The notes beneath the pieces were generated by a model. That model did not search any database. It was not told where the DNA came from and saw only the letters and a program-made list of their open reading frames with translations. DNA of 64,000 nt from Blastochloris tepida (GTDB lineage Bacteria > Pseudomonadota > Alphaproteobacteria > Rhizobiales > Xanthobacteraceae). The DNA is taken from assembly GCF_003966715.1 (NCBI RefSeq), contig NZ_AP018907.1, positions 2,344,001-2,408,000 on the forward strand, in the 5' to 3' direction. The translations under genes were made by a program, and so were the position numbers. This document shows positions 19,694-27,900 of the stretch, piece by piece (position 1 is the first letter of the stretch; each line of letters starts with the position of its first letter).

Positions 19694-20194
19694 CTATTTC
19701 CGGCCCATCACCTCCTTCAGCGTGTGGCCGCCCATCAGGAAGGTGGTGACGATGCCGGCATAAGCGACAAAGGCGGCGAAATCGGTGGTCAGCGTTTCGC
19801 CGGTGATCGCCTGCACCACCGGCCCGACCAGAAGCTGCCACAGGCCCAGCACCGGCACCGACCAGCCGGCGAGCCGCCGCCAGCCATAGCCGGTCCAGCC
19901 CTCGGACTTCTCGTCGCGCGCAAGCTGGGTGGCGAAGGCGAGCTGGGCATGGGCGTAGGCGATCAGCTCCGGCCCGTACTCGCGCTCGATGCGCTGGACG
20001 ATCTGGGCTGCGACGGCGGGGTTCTCGTCGATGGCGGCGCCGATCGCCTCCGGCGTCGCCGGCACGCCCAGCGCGCCCCCCAGCGCGCCGCCGATGCGCT
20101 CGCCGATGGCGGCGCCGGCCGGCCCGCCGACGAGCCCACCCAGCAGCGAGCCGCCGACCCGGGCGAGCGGTGCGGCAAGAGATGTCCAGTCCAT
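19694..20194 (-). CDS. GTA-type holin, three transmembrane segments
   Basis: 166 aa from MDWTSLAAPL; GGGAG precedes this ATG, so the longer frame from 20239 is not used. A glycine-rich first membrane segment (GGSLLGGLVGGPAGAAIGERI) is followed by a charged central part and two more hydrophobic segments (WSVPVLGLWQLLVGPVV and FAAFVAYAGIVTTFLMGG), ending GRK. This is the layout of the family described as the three-TM holin for gene transfer release (GTA_holin_3TM). It would permeabilise the inner membrane so that the endolysin encoded at 20660 can reach the wall. Its location with endolysin and fibre genes at the end of the tail cluster fits a lysis module. Confidence 0.85.
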   Translation of the reverse strand: MDWTSLAAPLARVGGSLLGGLVGGPAGAAIGERIGGALGGALGVPATPEAIGAAIDENPAVAAQIVQRIEREYGPELIAYAHAQLAFATQLARDEKSEGWTGYGWRRLAGWSVPVLGLWQLLVGPVVQAITGETLTTDFAAFVAYAGIVTTFLMGGHTLKEVMGRK

Positions 20195-20225
20195 GCCAAC
20201 TCCCTTTTGTTTGGCGATATCCAAT

Positions 20226-20254
20226 TTGACAAACTCCATATACCATTTTAGATT
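20226..20254 (+). promoter_or_regulatory. Sigma70-like promoter for the low-GC gene at 20309
   Basis: TTGACA at 20226-20231, a 17-bp spacer and TAGATT at 20249-20254, in a locally AT-rich stretch. A perfect -35 consensus with the ideal spacer is striking in a GC-rich alphaproteobacterial background. It lies 55 bp upstream of the predicted start codon and points rightward, opposite to the holin gene. Confidence 0.6.
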
Positions 20255-20308
20255 GTAAACGACTTACGCAACAACTATGGGGTCGGCAATGCCCAGCTCA
20301 CCTACAGG

Positions 20309-20599
20309 GTGTTTAAGGACGCAATTCTGAACAGGAGGCAGGTCACCTGTATCTATCAGGGACGGCACAGAGAGATTTGTCCTCACATCCTTGGTCACAC
20401 TGACGGACACGAGCAGGCGCTGACCTTCCAATTCGGCGGAGAGAGTTCTAGAGGTTTGCCGCCCGGTGGCGAGTGGCGATGCATGGACCTTCGGCAAGTC
20501 GAGAACGCAAAGACTCGCGACGGCGAATGGCACACCAACTTTAATTACACACAACATCAGTATTGCGTAAAAATAATAGACATAAAGGCCGATCTGTAA
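20309..20599 (+). CDS. Small conserved-looking protein of unknown function in a low-GC island
   Basis: 96 aa from a GTG start; the frame is open back to a stop at 20249, but no ATG is available. The protein has a non-random, cysteine-containing character: RRQVTCIYQGRHREICPH, then QALTFQFGG, GLPPGGEWRCMDL and a C-terminal TRDGEWHT...CVKIIDIKADL. I recognise this pattern as a small family of hypothetical proteins found sporadically in bacteria, but I know no function. Base composition is close to 50% GC, against about 70% in neighbours, and AT-rich DNA surrounds it (20210-20640), indicating recent acquisition. It lies opposite to and between the holin and endolysin genes, in the position of a phage cargo (moron) gene. 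Confidence 0.65.
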   Translation: MFKDAILNRRQVTCIYQGRHREICPHILGHTDGHEQALTFQFGGESSRGLPPGGEWRCMDLRQVENAKTRDGEWHTNFNYTQHQYCVKIIDIKADL

Positions 20600-20659
20600 A
20601 TTTATATTTGAATTATATGTAATAGTTTGCGCGCGACGCGAGACATTGTGGCGCCTCTT

Positions 20660-21601
20660 TCATTTCGCCGTCTGTGTCCAATCGTCTACGACCGCTGCGG
20701 GAAGCGCGACCCGCTCAGCGGCCCAGCGTTCGGCGTTGGCGACCGCGGTGCCGAGGGCCACGGCCGCCCGCCGGTGCCAGCCGCTGCGCCAGGCGAGCCA
20801 CAGCGCCAACGCCAGCAGCGCCAGCGCCGCGGCCGTCAGTCCGAACGCCATCCAGTCGAAACCCGCCACGGCATCGGCGGGCGCGGTCTCGCCGGCCTGC
20901 CGCACGGTCTCGGCGCCGCCGGCCCCTGCCCCCGCCGTCGCGGCCCCGGCGCCGGTGCGCTTCGCCCTGGCCGCGGCGTCGGCGGCCCCGGCTTCGAGAT
21001 CGGCCTTCGCCGGCAGCGCCGGGGTCGGCGCGCCGCTCGCCGCGTCAAGCGCCAGCACCCGCTGGATCAGCGGCATGACGCCCGGCTGGCGGTCGTCCGC
21101 GCCGGGGTCGAACGCGCCGTCGGCGACGTACTTGCCGGCCTGTTGGTGGTTGCTGCCCGCCCAGAGATAGGGCGAGCGCAGGCCGCGTCTGCGATAGCCG
21201 AAGCCGTTGTAGCGCTCGGCTTCGAACGCCTGCCGGGCCGGCGACCAATCGGCGATGCGGTGCAGCCCCTTCAGCACGCACAACGCATCGAACGCGCTGT
21301 CGGCGAAGCTGAAGGGCGGCGCGGCCGGCGCCGGAAGGCGGCCCGCCGGCACGTGAATGGTGCGGGCCGTGAGCGGATCGCCATTGTGCAGGTGGCGGCC
21401 AGTGCGGCAGGAGGACTCGCGCTCCAGCACCGCGCCGAGCCACGGCCACGGCACGCCGGTTCGCGCGGAGGCCGCGAGCAGCATCGGCTTGATCTTGAGG
21501 ATCCGCCTGGCGGCGGCGTCGATGCGCGCCGGGTCGGTCACGGTCATCGTGGCGCAAAGCCTCTCGGCCTCCGCCCGGTAGGCGTCGGTGAAGGACGTCA
21601 T
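20660..21601 (-). CDS. Endolysin-like peptidoglycan hydrolase with C-terminal membrane segment (COG5526-like lysozyme family)
   Basis: 313 aa from MTSFTDAYRAEAERL. The catalytic domain (about 1-170) has a lysozyme-like arrangement: VPWPWLGAVLERESS supplies the likely catalytic Glu, followed by NGDPLTARTIHVP and the YNGFGYRRRGLRSPYLWAGSN motif. A long Ala/Gly-rich linker (about 190-250) and one hydrophobic segment (AFGLTAAALALLALALWLAW) follow, so the enzyme is probably membrane-anchored until release. Together with the holin at 19694 it forms the lysis module of the GTA/prophage locus. A terminator-like hairpin ends 13 bp upstream of the start codon. Confidence 0.8.
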   Translation of the reverse strand: MTSFTDAYRAEAERLCATMTVTDPARIDAAARRILKIKPMLLAASARTGVPWPWLGAVLERESSCRTGRHLHNGDPLTARTIHVPAGRLPAPAAPPFSFADSAFDALCVLKGLHRIADWSPARQAFEAERYNGFGYRRRGLRSPYLWAGSNHQQAGKYVADGAFDPGADDRQPGVMPLIQRVLALDAASGAPTPALPAKADLEAGAADAAARAKRTGAGAATAGAGAGGAETVRQAGETAPADAVAGFDWMAFGLTAAALALLALALWLAWRSGWHRRAAVALGTAVANAERWAAERVALPAAVVDDWTQTAK

Positions 21602-21613
21602 GTCGATCTCATG

Positions 21614-21636
21614 AAAAAGCCGCCCCGAGGGGCGGC
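21614..21636 (-). terminator. Intrinsic terminator, minus strand
   Basis: Minus-strand RNA would fold GCCGCCCC-TC-GGGGCGGC followed directly by UUUUU. It would stop transcription arriving from the tail-gene side (21876 upwards) just before the endolysin start codon at 21601, or act as an attenuator in the endolysin leader. A four-codon frame (ATG at 21613, Met-Arg-Ser-Thr-stop) overlaps the endolysin ATG. Confidence 0.7.
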
Positions 21637-21645
21637 GGATCAGGC

Positions 21646-21750
21646 TAGAGCATTTTCCGCACAAGTGGATACCGGTTGTGCGAAAGAAAATGCGACAAAC
21701 CAGAAACTTAGAGCGTCCGATCTGATGCAGTCAGATCGGATCACGCTCTA
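21646..21750. repeat. Dispersed repeat, family E (TAGAGCATTTTCCGC...GCTCTA)
   Basis: TAGAGC at one end and GCTCTA at the other. Inside, an inverted repeat GCATTTTCCGC...GAAAATGC around GGATACCGG, then CCGATCTGATGCA-GTCAGATCGG. A second copy is at 60799-60902, about 93% identical by eye. Repeats with this core are common in Hyphomicrobiales genomes. Confidence 0.88.
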
Positions 21751-21785
21751 AGGCGCGGACTCTCGGTAGGAAGGCGCAAACGCGA

Positions 21786-21810
21786 ATGGCCGGGACGAAG
21801 CCCGGCCATC
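21786..21810. repeat. Palindromic repeat, family D (short)
   Basis: ATGGCCGGGACGAAGCCCGG plus CCAT, matching the last hairpin of the family-D copy at 7489-7577. Confidence 0.65.
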
Positions 21811-21875
21811 ACGACGTCATACGAACGGCCCGCCTTGGCGGCCGTTGGTGTCAGGTCAAATCCGCAGAAGCCCGG

Positions 21876-22274
21876 TCACGCCGCCGGCAGCACGAACTCG
21901 CTCTGCATGCCCGCCCACACCGGGCTGATGCACATCGGCAGATCGACGTCGTTGGTGGTGCGCTGGCGGATCACCACGCCGGTGTCGCGGTTGCGCATGA
22001 CGATGGCTTCCGGATTCTCCCACAGCGCCTCGTCGATGCCGTTGGTGGTGACCACCGCATAGACGCCCTCAAGGATCGCCTCGGCCGGATCGTAGGCATA
22101 GACCGGGAGGCCGTCATCGGCGACGGCGACCACCGGCGGGGCGATGGCGAGCGGCCCGAGCACGATCCGCTCACCGACCCGCCACGCCGGCGGGCGCGGC
22201 GCCTCGCGACATGGAAACATCTCGGCGAGGTCCGTCGCGTCGTCGAAACGGAAAAGCGTGTCGTATTCGCTCAT
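21876..22274 (-). CDS. Hypothetical protein of the GTA/prophage tail-fibre region
   Basis: 132 aa, no recognised domain. Acidic, with predicted beta-rich stretches (RIVLGPLAIAPPVVAVADDGLPVYAYD) and a C-terminal QRTTNDVDLPMCISPVWAGM. Its ATG overlaps the stop of the fibre-like gene upstream (ATGA, 22271-22274), so the two are translationally coupled. The position after a fibre protein suggests an accessory or chaperone role, which is inference only. Confidence 0.7.
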   Translation of the reverse strand: MSEYDTLFRFDDATDLAEMFPCREAPRPPAWRVGERIVLGPLAIAPPVVAVADDGLPVYAYDPAEAILEGVYAVVTTNGIDEALWENPEAIVMRNRDTGVVIRQRTTNDVDLPMCISPVWAGMQSEFVLPAA

Positions 22275-23626
22275 GCCGTGTATCTCGCACTTTCAGCGTT
22301 GGTGTCGTCGGCGGTGAGGACGCTCGAGCGGATGGCCCACTCCCTGGCGACGCCGGACATGAAGCCCGCGCCGCCATTGTGGACCTGGCCCAGGCCGATC
22401 GCCGCCGGCAGGTCGAAGACGCATCTACGTTCGCTGGCGCCTGCAAAGATTCCGTTAACCGACAATCTGTTGTCGGCGGCCGCCGCACTGAACGTCGCCA
22501 CCGCGCGGCAGACATTGCCCGCCGCGACGCCCGCCGCAGGGCCGGCGGTGGCCACGCCCTCGCCGTCGCCGACGACGAGCCGCGGACCCCTGGCGGTGCC
22601 GTGCGCGCGCAAGGCGAGGCGCGTGCTGCCGGCGTCGTCGATGCCGAGCGCGTAGGCTTCGCCGGCATAGATGGCGTCGAGCGGCACGCCGGGGACGAAC
22701 TCCGCCACCAGCGTGCCGCTCGTGGGCAGCGAGAGCCCCGAGGTCGGGCAGCGGAAATCGTCGGCGGCGCGGGTGGCGGCGCTGCCGGTGGTCAGGATCG
22801 GCGAGGTCGCGGCCGTTCCGACTTCGACTTGCGGGCAGCCGAACTTCAGGGTGAAGTCGATCGCGGCGCCCGGGCCGTTGTTGAAGACGAACATGAACTG
22901 GCCGGTTCCCGTCAGCGTTCCCGCGGTCACGGCTGCGCACGAAGAGCGGTTCGACGACAGACGCCCGCTCGTGATCGAAAGCTGCGCGCTGTTGATGTCG
23001 GTCTGGCCGCTCGGCGACAGATTGTAGCGCAGCTTCAAGACCCGCGACGTCAGCACGCTCAGCGAGCCGCTTACCAGCTTGATGAACGCCGATGCCGCGT
23101 AGGGTGTCGCGGTGAGAAGGCCGAAAATCCCGCCGAACACGATGGTGCCGTAGTTGTCGGCATTCGTGCCGTAGAACCGGATGGTCACGCAGGGAATGCC
23201 ATCCTCGGTGGCGATCTCGACGATCTCCTTCGTCAGACCTGTGCCGCCGGAGGTCGACCAGCCCGCCGGCAGCGCGCCGCCGGCGCCGAGAATGCCGAGA
23301 ACGGCCCCCTGCATCGCGCTGTTGGCGATGTGGTTGGTCGCCGCCGGCTCGATGGTCATGCCGGCATCGGTGATGCGCGGCTGGTTGCTCGCAAAGATGT
23401 GCACCGCACCGGAGCGGTCGGCGGCCCAGGCCGAGCCGGTGCGCGAATAGGTGAGACAGCCGAGCGCGATCAGCGTCTCGATCGTGCCCTCGACGACGGC
23501 ACCCGAGCCGAGCCGCACCATGGCGCGGTTGGTGCCGGGCAGGATGCGCAGCACGTCGTCGGGGCGATACCAGGGCGCGCTGCGGCGCCGGGCGAGCGTC
23601 GGCAGGTCAAGTCCGGTTCCGAGCAT
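22271..23626 (-). CDS. Phage fibre/spike-like protein with C-terminal lectin-like fold
   Basis: 451 aa, start MLGTGLDLPTLARRR with GAGGT upstream. The N-terminal 100 residues carry short conserved phage-spike features (GTIETLIALGCLTYSRTGSAW, PRITDAGMTIEPAATN), as in head-spike/fibre proteins. A central beta-rich, Ser/Thr/Gly-rich domain with carbohydrate-binding-module character follows (about 120-280), then a C-terminal concanavalin/LamG-like domain (about 300-440, with LVAEFVPG and VNGIFAG). Probable receptor-binding component of the particle. It lies downstream of the g15-like tail gene on the same strand. The exact structural role is inferred. Confidence 0.72.
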   Translation of the reverse strand: MLGTGLDLPTLARRRSAPWYRPDDVLRILPGTNRAMVRLGSGAVVEGTIETLIALGCLTYSRTGSAWAADRSGAVHIFASNQPRITDAGMTIEPAATNHIANSAMQGAVLGILGAGGALPAGWSTSGGTGLTKEIVEIATEDGIPCVTIRFYGTNADNYGTIVFGGIFGLLTATPYAASAFIKLVSGSLSVLTSRVLKLRYNLSPSGQTDINSAQLSITSGRLSSNRSSCAAVTAGTLTGTGQFMFVFNNGPGAAIDFTLKFGCPQVEVGTAATSPILTTGSAATRAADDFRCPTSGLSLPTSGTLVAEFVPGVPLDAIYAGEAYALGIDDAGSTRLALRAHGTARGPRLVVGDGEGVATAGPAAGVAAGNVCRAVATFSAAAADNRLSVNGIFAGASERRCVFDLPAAIGLGQVHNGGAGFMSGVAREWAIRSSVLTADDTNAESARYTA

Positions 23627-23674
23627 GTCAACCTCGCGCGTCCCGGCGGATGGGTGTCGAGACCGGAATCCGCA

Positions 23675-23995
23675 TCAGACATAGCCCTGCACAATGAGGC
23701 CGGCCGGAAAGCCGGTGGCCCGCACCAGCCGCGCGCCGATCGGGATGTCGCAGACGCCGGGCGCCACCGAGATCGGCGTGAGCGTCGCATCGTCGGGCGC
23801 GTCGATATCGACGATGCTGAAGGTGGCGAGGCCGTTGGTGAGCGCCACCGTGCTCGGCACCGTCACGCGCAGCGCCCGCACATAGGGATTGAGCTGGTTG
23901 GTGTCGTGCGGGGTGATGGTCACCAGCCGGCGGCCCGGCGCCGCCGCCGAGACGGCATTGCGCGCGAACGGATCGCGATCGGCGGAATAGGTCAT
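23675..23995 (-). CDS. Small hypothetical tail-associated protein
   Basis: 106 aa from MTYSADRDPFARNAVSAAAP, with AGGAG just upstream of 23995. Predicted all-beta: ITPHDTNQLNPYVRALRVTVPSTVALTNGLATFSIVDID. Sequences with this layout (spike-base or tail-proximal small proteins) commonly occur between DUF2793 and fibre genes in Hyphomicrobiales prophages, but no function is established. Confidence 0.7.
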   Translation of the reverse strand: MTYSADRDPFARNAVSAAAPGRRLVTITPHDTNQLNPYVRALRVTVPSTVALTNGLATFSIVDIDAPDDATLTPISVAPGVCDIPIGARLVRATGFPAGLIVQGYV

Positions 23996-24031
23996 GGCAT
24001 GGCTCCTGGGTGAGAGCGAGGGGGAGATTGT

Positions 24032-24136
24032 CGTCCCGGACCGAGCGCAGCGAGGAGCCGGGACCGTTCGCAGGAAGGGGTGCCTTTTCTTGAGGACGAT
24101 CCCGGGTCTTCGCGTTGCGAAGCCCGGGATGACGCG
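24032..24136. repeat. REP-like composite palindrome, family A
   Basis: Two arms: CCCGGACCGAGCGCAGCGAG...CCGGGACCG and GATCCCGGGTCTTCGCG...AAGCCCGGGATGAC, separated by a GGAAGGGGTGCC linker. It lies between the 106-aa gene and DUF2793. Confidence 0.82.
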
Positions 24137-24141
24137 ACCCG

Positions 24142-24219
24142 TAGGGCGCAATAGCGACAGCGTATTGCGCCGAGGCGGCAGCGGAAGTGGCGGAATACGC
24201 CTTCGCTATTCCGCCCTAC
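24142..24219. repeat. Inverted repeat, family B
   Basis: TAGGGCGCAATAGCGACAGC on the left, CTTCGCTATTCCGCCCTA on the right; immediately beside a family-A copy, as at 10394 and 44674. Confidence 0.8.
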
Positions 24220-24284
24220 CGAGGCTTCGCCTCGCCCGGGATGACGACGCACGAAGTGCGGGATGACGCGGCGCAGGCTGCCGC

Positions 24285-24983
24285 TCACGCGGCCGGGGCG
24301 GTGAAGCCCAGCGCATAGAGCACGAGCCGCACCCTGCCGCCGGTGAAGGCGCCGCCATTGGCGGTGATCACCACCGGCGTGTCGGCATAGAAGCCGGTGG
24401 GGCCGATGATGCCGATATTGCTCGCGCCCTCATCGAGGCCGAGCAGGTCGCCGAACTTCGCCGGCTCGCCGGCAATGCCCACCTTGAACGAGGTTGCGCC
24501 GGTGATGGCTTGAATCGTGCGCGCCGCAACGCCGAGGCAGGTGCGGCGGCTCTCGATCACCAGCGACGATGTCACCGACGCGCCGGACAAGGTCACCTCC
24601 GCCTCGATGGCGTGCAGCGACAGCGCGCCGCCATGCGCGGTGCGGGCAAGGCCCGGCAGCCACGCGCCAGCGAGAAAGCTCAGCACCACGCCCTCGTCGC
24701 GCACGAAGGCCTGCCAGCCGTCGCGCGGGGCGATGAAGCGCCAGCCGCCATCCGCAGACACCGCGATGGCGCCGCCCTGCCCGGCCCACTCGCCGGCACC
24801 GCCGCCGGCCACCACGAAGCGCTGGCCGTCGGTCGGCGTAGCCGGCGGCGCGGCGAGCGTGCGGCTTTCCACCGCGCACTGCACCAGCGCATCGAGCATC
24901 AGCAGCGCCTCGTTGAGCGTGACGTGCTTCTGCGCCTGACCGGCGGCGAGAAACGGCAGTGCGAGATTGGGACTATCGGACAT
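24285..24983 (-). CDS. DUF2793 domain-containing phage tail protein
   Basis: 232 aa. The N-terminal MSDSPNLALPFLAAGQAQKHVTLNEALLMLDALVQ is the hallmark of DUF2793, followed by DGQRFVVAGGGAGEWAG and DGWRFIAPRDGWQAFV. The family occurs next to tail and host-specificity genes in alphaproteobacterial prophages and GTAs. The C-terminal about 100 residues form a separate beta-rich module. The start overlaps the end of the g15-like gene by 11 bp, so it is co-transcribed. Confidence 0.88.
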   Translation of the reverse strand: MSDSPNLALPFLAAGQAQKHVTLNEALLMLDALVQCAVESRTLAAPPATPTDGQRFVVAGGGAGEWAGQGGAIAVSADGGWRFIAPRDGWQAFVRDEGVVLSFLAGAWLPGLARTAHGGALSLHAIEAEVTLSGASVTSSLVIESRRTCLGVAARTIQAITGATSFKVGIAGEPAKFGDLLGLDEGASNIGIIGPTGFYADTPVVITANGGAFTGGRVRLVLYALGFTAPAA

Positions 24984-27900
24984 CGCGCGTCACCTCGGCG
25001 GCAAGGCCGCGGCCGGCGGTCGCCGACATCTGCACCACGCGCAGCGACAGCGTCGTCTGCGGCGTGCCGAAATCGGCGTGCTCGGATGCGGCGGGATAGA
25101 GCACAAACGGCGACGCGGCCTGCAGCGTGCGTTTCACCGCGCCGCCGTCGAGAATGTCGATCTCGTAGGCTTCAACCGCCTCGCCGAGCGGCACCTCGGC
25201 GAGGTCGAAGCCGTCGCCACCGATGCGGGTGCGGCGGATCCAGGCGATCGTGATGCCTGCCGCCGTGCGCCGCGCGTTGACGCGCACCGGCGCCAGCGGC
25301 TTCAAGGCGACCGCGGTCGGCGTCGCGACCAGCTCGGTCACCGCGTCGTCGGCATGGTCGCGGCCGGCGGGGCCGACGCGCCAGATCACCGGGCGGCCGA
25401 TGCGGGCGACGTCGCTCTCGACCGCCGTCAGCGCGCGGTCGATCACCACGAACGGCGCGCCGGCCGGCAGCGCTTTCACCGCGTGCTCGGTGCCGAGCTG
25501 GCCGCGCAGCAGATGCGACAGGCGATAGATGCCCGCCGCCACCAGCTCGGCGTGCGCGAATTGGATCACCTCCCAGCTGCCGTCCGCGTGCCGGAGCGCC
25601 GCGGCATTGCCGCCGTCGAGCACGGACGACTCCGGCAGGGCTGCGAGCGCGCCGCCGGCAAGCTGCACCCGCACCGAATGCGCGCGGTCCCAGCGCCACA
25701 GCGGACCGGGCGCGAGATCGTCCAGCGTCTCGCCGACGATCGCCGGCAGCGCCGCCTGGGCCACCGCCTCGAAGCTCGCGCCATCGGTGGAGCGCCACAG
25801 CGTCATGGCGCCCGGCCAGGGCGTGGCGAACACCGCCAGATGCTGCAGCACCGGCGGCTCGGCCAGCGCCGGCAGATCGAGCGCATGGACGGCCGGCGGA
25901 CCGAGCGCGGGGGCCACCTCCGGCGCGCGGGCGCTGCCCGGCCGCACGGCGATGTCGAAGGCGTCGGGGTCGATGCCGCGCGCGCTCACCTGCCGTGCCT
26001 CCTCGTCGACGATCGCGGTGATCTCGACGAGGCGTTCCTGGTTGCGATGGACGAGCCGCACCACGTCGCCCGGCATCAGGTCGAGCCGGCTTTTCGGCAG
26101 CGCGAAGCTCGCGGTCTCGCGGCCGGCCCAGGCGTCCTGCAGCCAGCGCTCGGCGAGCCGCTCGGCCTCGGCGTCGAAGGTGACGATGGCGAGATCGGCG
26201 TGGCTGACGCGGCGGCTCGCACCGACGAGGCGGCGCGAGCGGGCGGCGGCACGGCGGTAGTCGGCCTCGGCGTCGGTGTAGCCGAGGGTGATCTCCAGCG
26301 GCAGCTCGCTCTCCTGGCCGCGCACCAGCTTGAGCAGATCGCCCTCTACCGGCAGCACCAGATCGTCTTCGTTGAGGGTCGCCACCGCCTCGCCGCCGCG
26401 CGGGCGGAACACCAGCGCCCCGCCCGCTTCCAGCGCCGAGAAGCCGCAGGCCAGCGCCAACGGCTCCAGCGCGTCGCGCGCCGACATCGGCCGGTCGATC
26501 ACATAGCCGTCGAGACTGCCCTTGAGCGCCGTGGCATCGGCCGCGACATCCCAGCCGGCGAGCACGGCCTCGACCAGCCCATCGAGCGTGGCCTGCCCCA
26601 GCCGGCCGGTCAGCCAATGGCCGGTCTCCCAGTTCGGCCCGTCCGACCACACGTCGGTGGCGTGCGGAAACCACGGGTGCGGGCGGGCATCCCAGGTCCA
26701 CAGATGAACCGCCGCGGGATCAACCATGTGCAGGCCCGCGGGCGAGCGCGGATTGGTGTCGTCGCCGGCGCCGAACGCCGGATCGAATGCCTGAAGCGAC
26801 ACCTCCAGCACGCGGCGCTGGATGAGATCGTCGCGCCGGCCGTTGGAGAACGGCGGCAGCGTGCCCTCCGACGATTTGGCGTCGGGAAAGCAGCTCGGCC
26901 GGTTGGCGCCCTTGTCCACCGCCGGGCAGCCAAGCTCGGTGAACCAGATGGGCTTCGACATCGGCACCCAGGCGGTGGGCGTCGAAAGCTCGCTGCCGCC
27001 CGCGCGCTCATGGTGGGCATTCATCCACCAGCCAACGAGATCCTTCTGGCGGAACACCCAAGGCTTGCCGAACGCGCCATCGGTGATCGGCGTGCGGATC
27101 TGCGCCTGCCGCGCGGCGTCATCGGCATAGAACCAGTCGAACGCCTCGCCGCCGCTTATGTTGGCGGCGAGATAGGTGCGCTCGTGCGGCGTGGCGGCGC
27201 GCGCGGAGTCGAGGTGCACGCCGTCGCGCCAGTCGGCAAGCGGCGGGTACCAGTCGATCGCCACCATGTCGATGTCGGGCGAGGCCCACAGCGGATCGAG
27301 CGGGAAGCGCACCTCGGCGCCGCTATCGCGCACGTCGGCGCCGTATTCGCTCCAATTGGCGGCGTAGGAGATCTTGGTGCCGCTTCCGGCAAGCTTTTTC
27401 ACCTCGGCGACGAGCGCGACAAGCTGGTCCACCGCCGGATAGGCGCCGGGGCCCGAGCGCACCCGCGTCAGCGCCTCGAATTCGGAGCCCACCAGGATGG
27501 CATCGACGCCGCCCGCGGCCTTGGCCAGCGCCGCGCAGTGCAGCACCATGCGGCGCAGCGTCCTCTCGTTCGGACCGGAATAGGAGACCGCGCTGCCCGA
27601 GACCGTGAAATGATCGGCGCGGGCGCTGCCGAACAGCGCCGCCACCTGCGTCGTCGCAGCAGCGGTGCCGTCCGGCGAGCCCGGCCGTCCGGGGGCCGGA
27701 TCGCAGGTGATGCGGCCGCGCCAGGGAAAAGCGGGCTGCGACGCGCCGCCGGTCCACGGGTCGGCGAGCGTGTTGTCCGCGGCAATGTCCATCATCACGA
27801 ACGGCACCAGCGTCACCTTCAGCCCGCGCGCCTTCATCTCGGCGATGGCGCGCAGGATCGAGCCGTCGGCGGGCGTGCCGCCGAAGGCCGGGCGGCCGTC

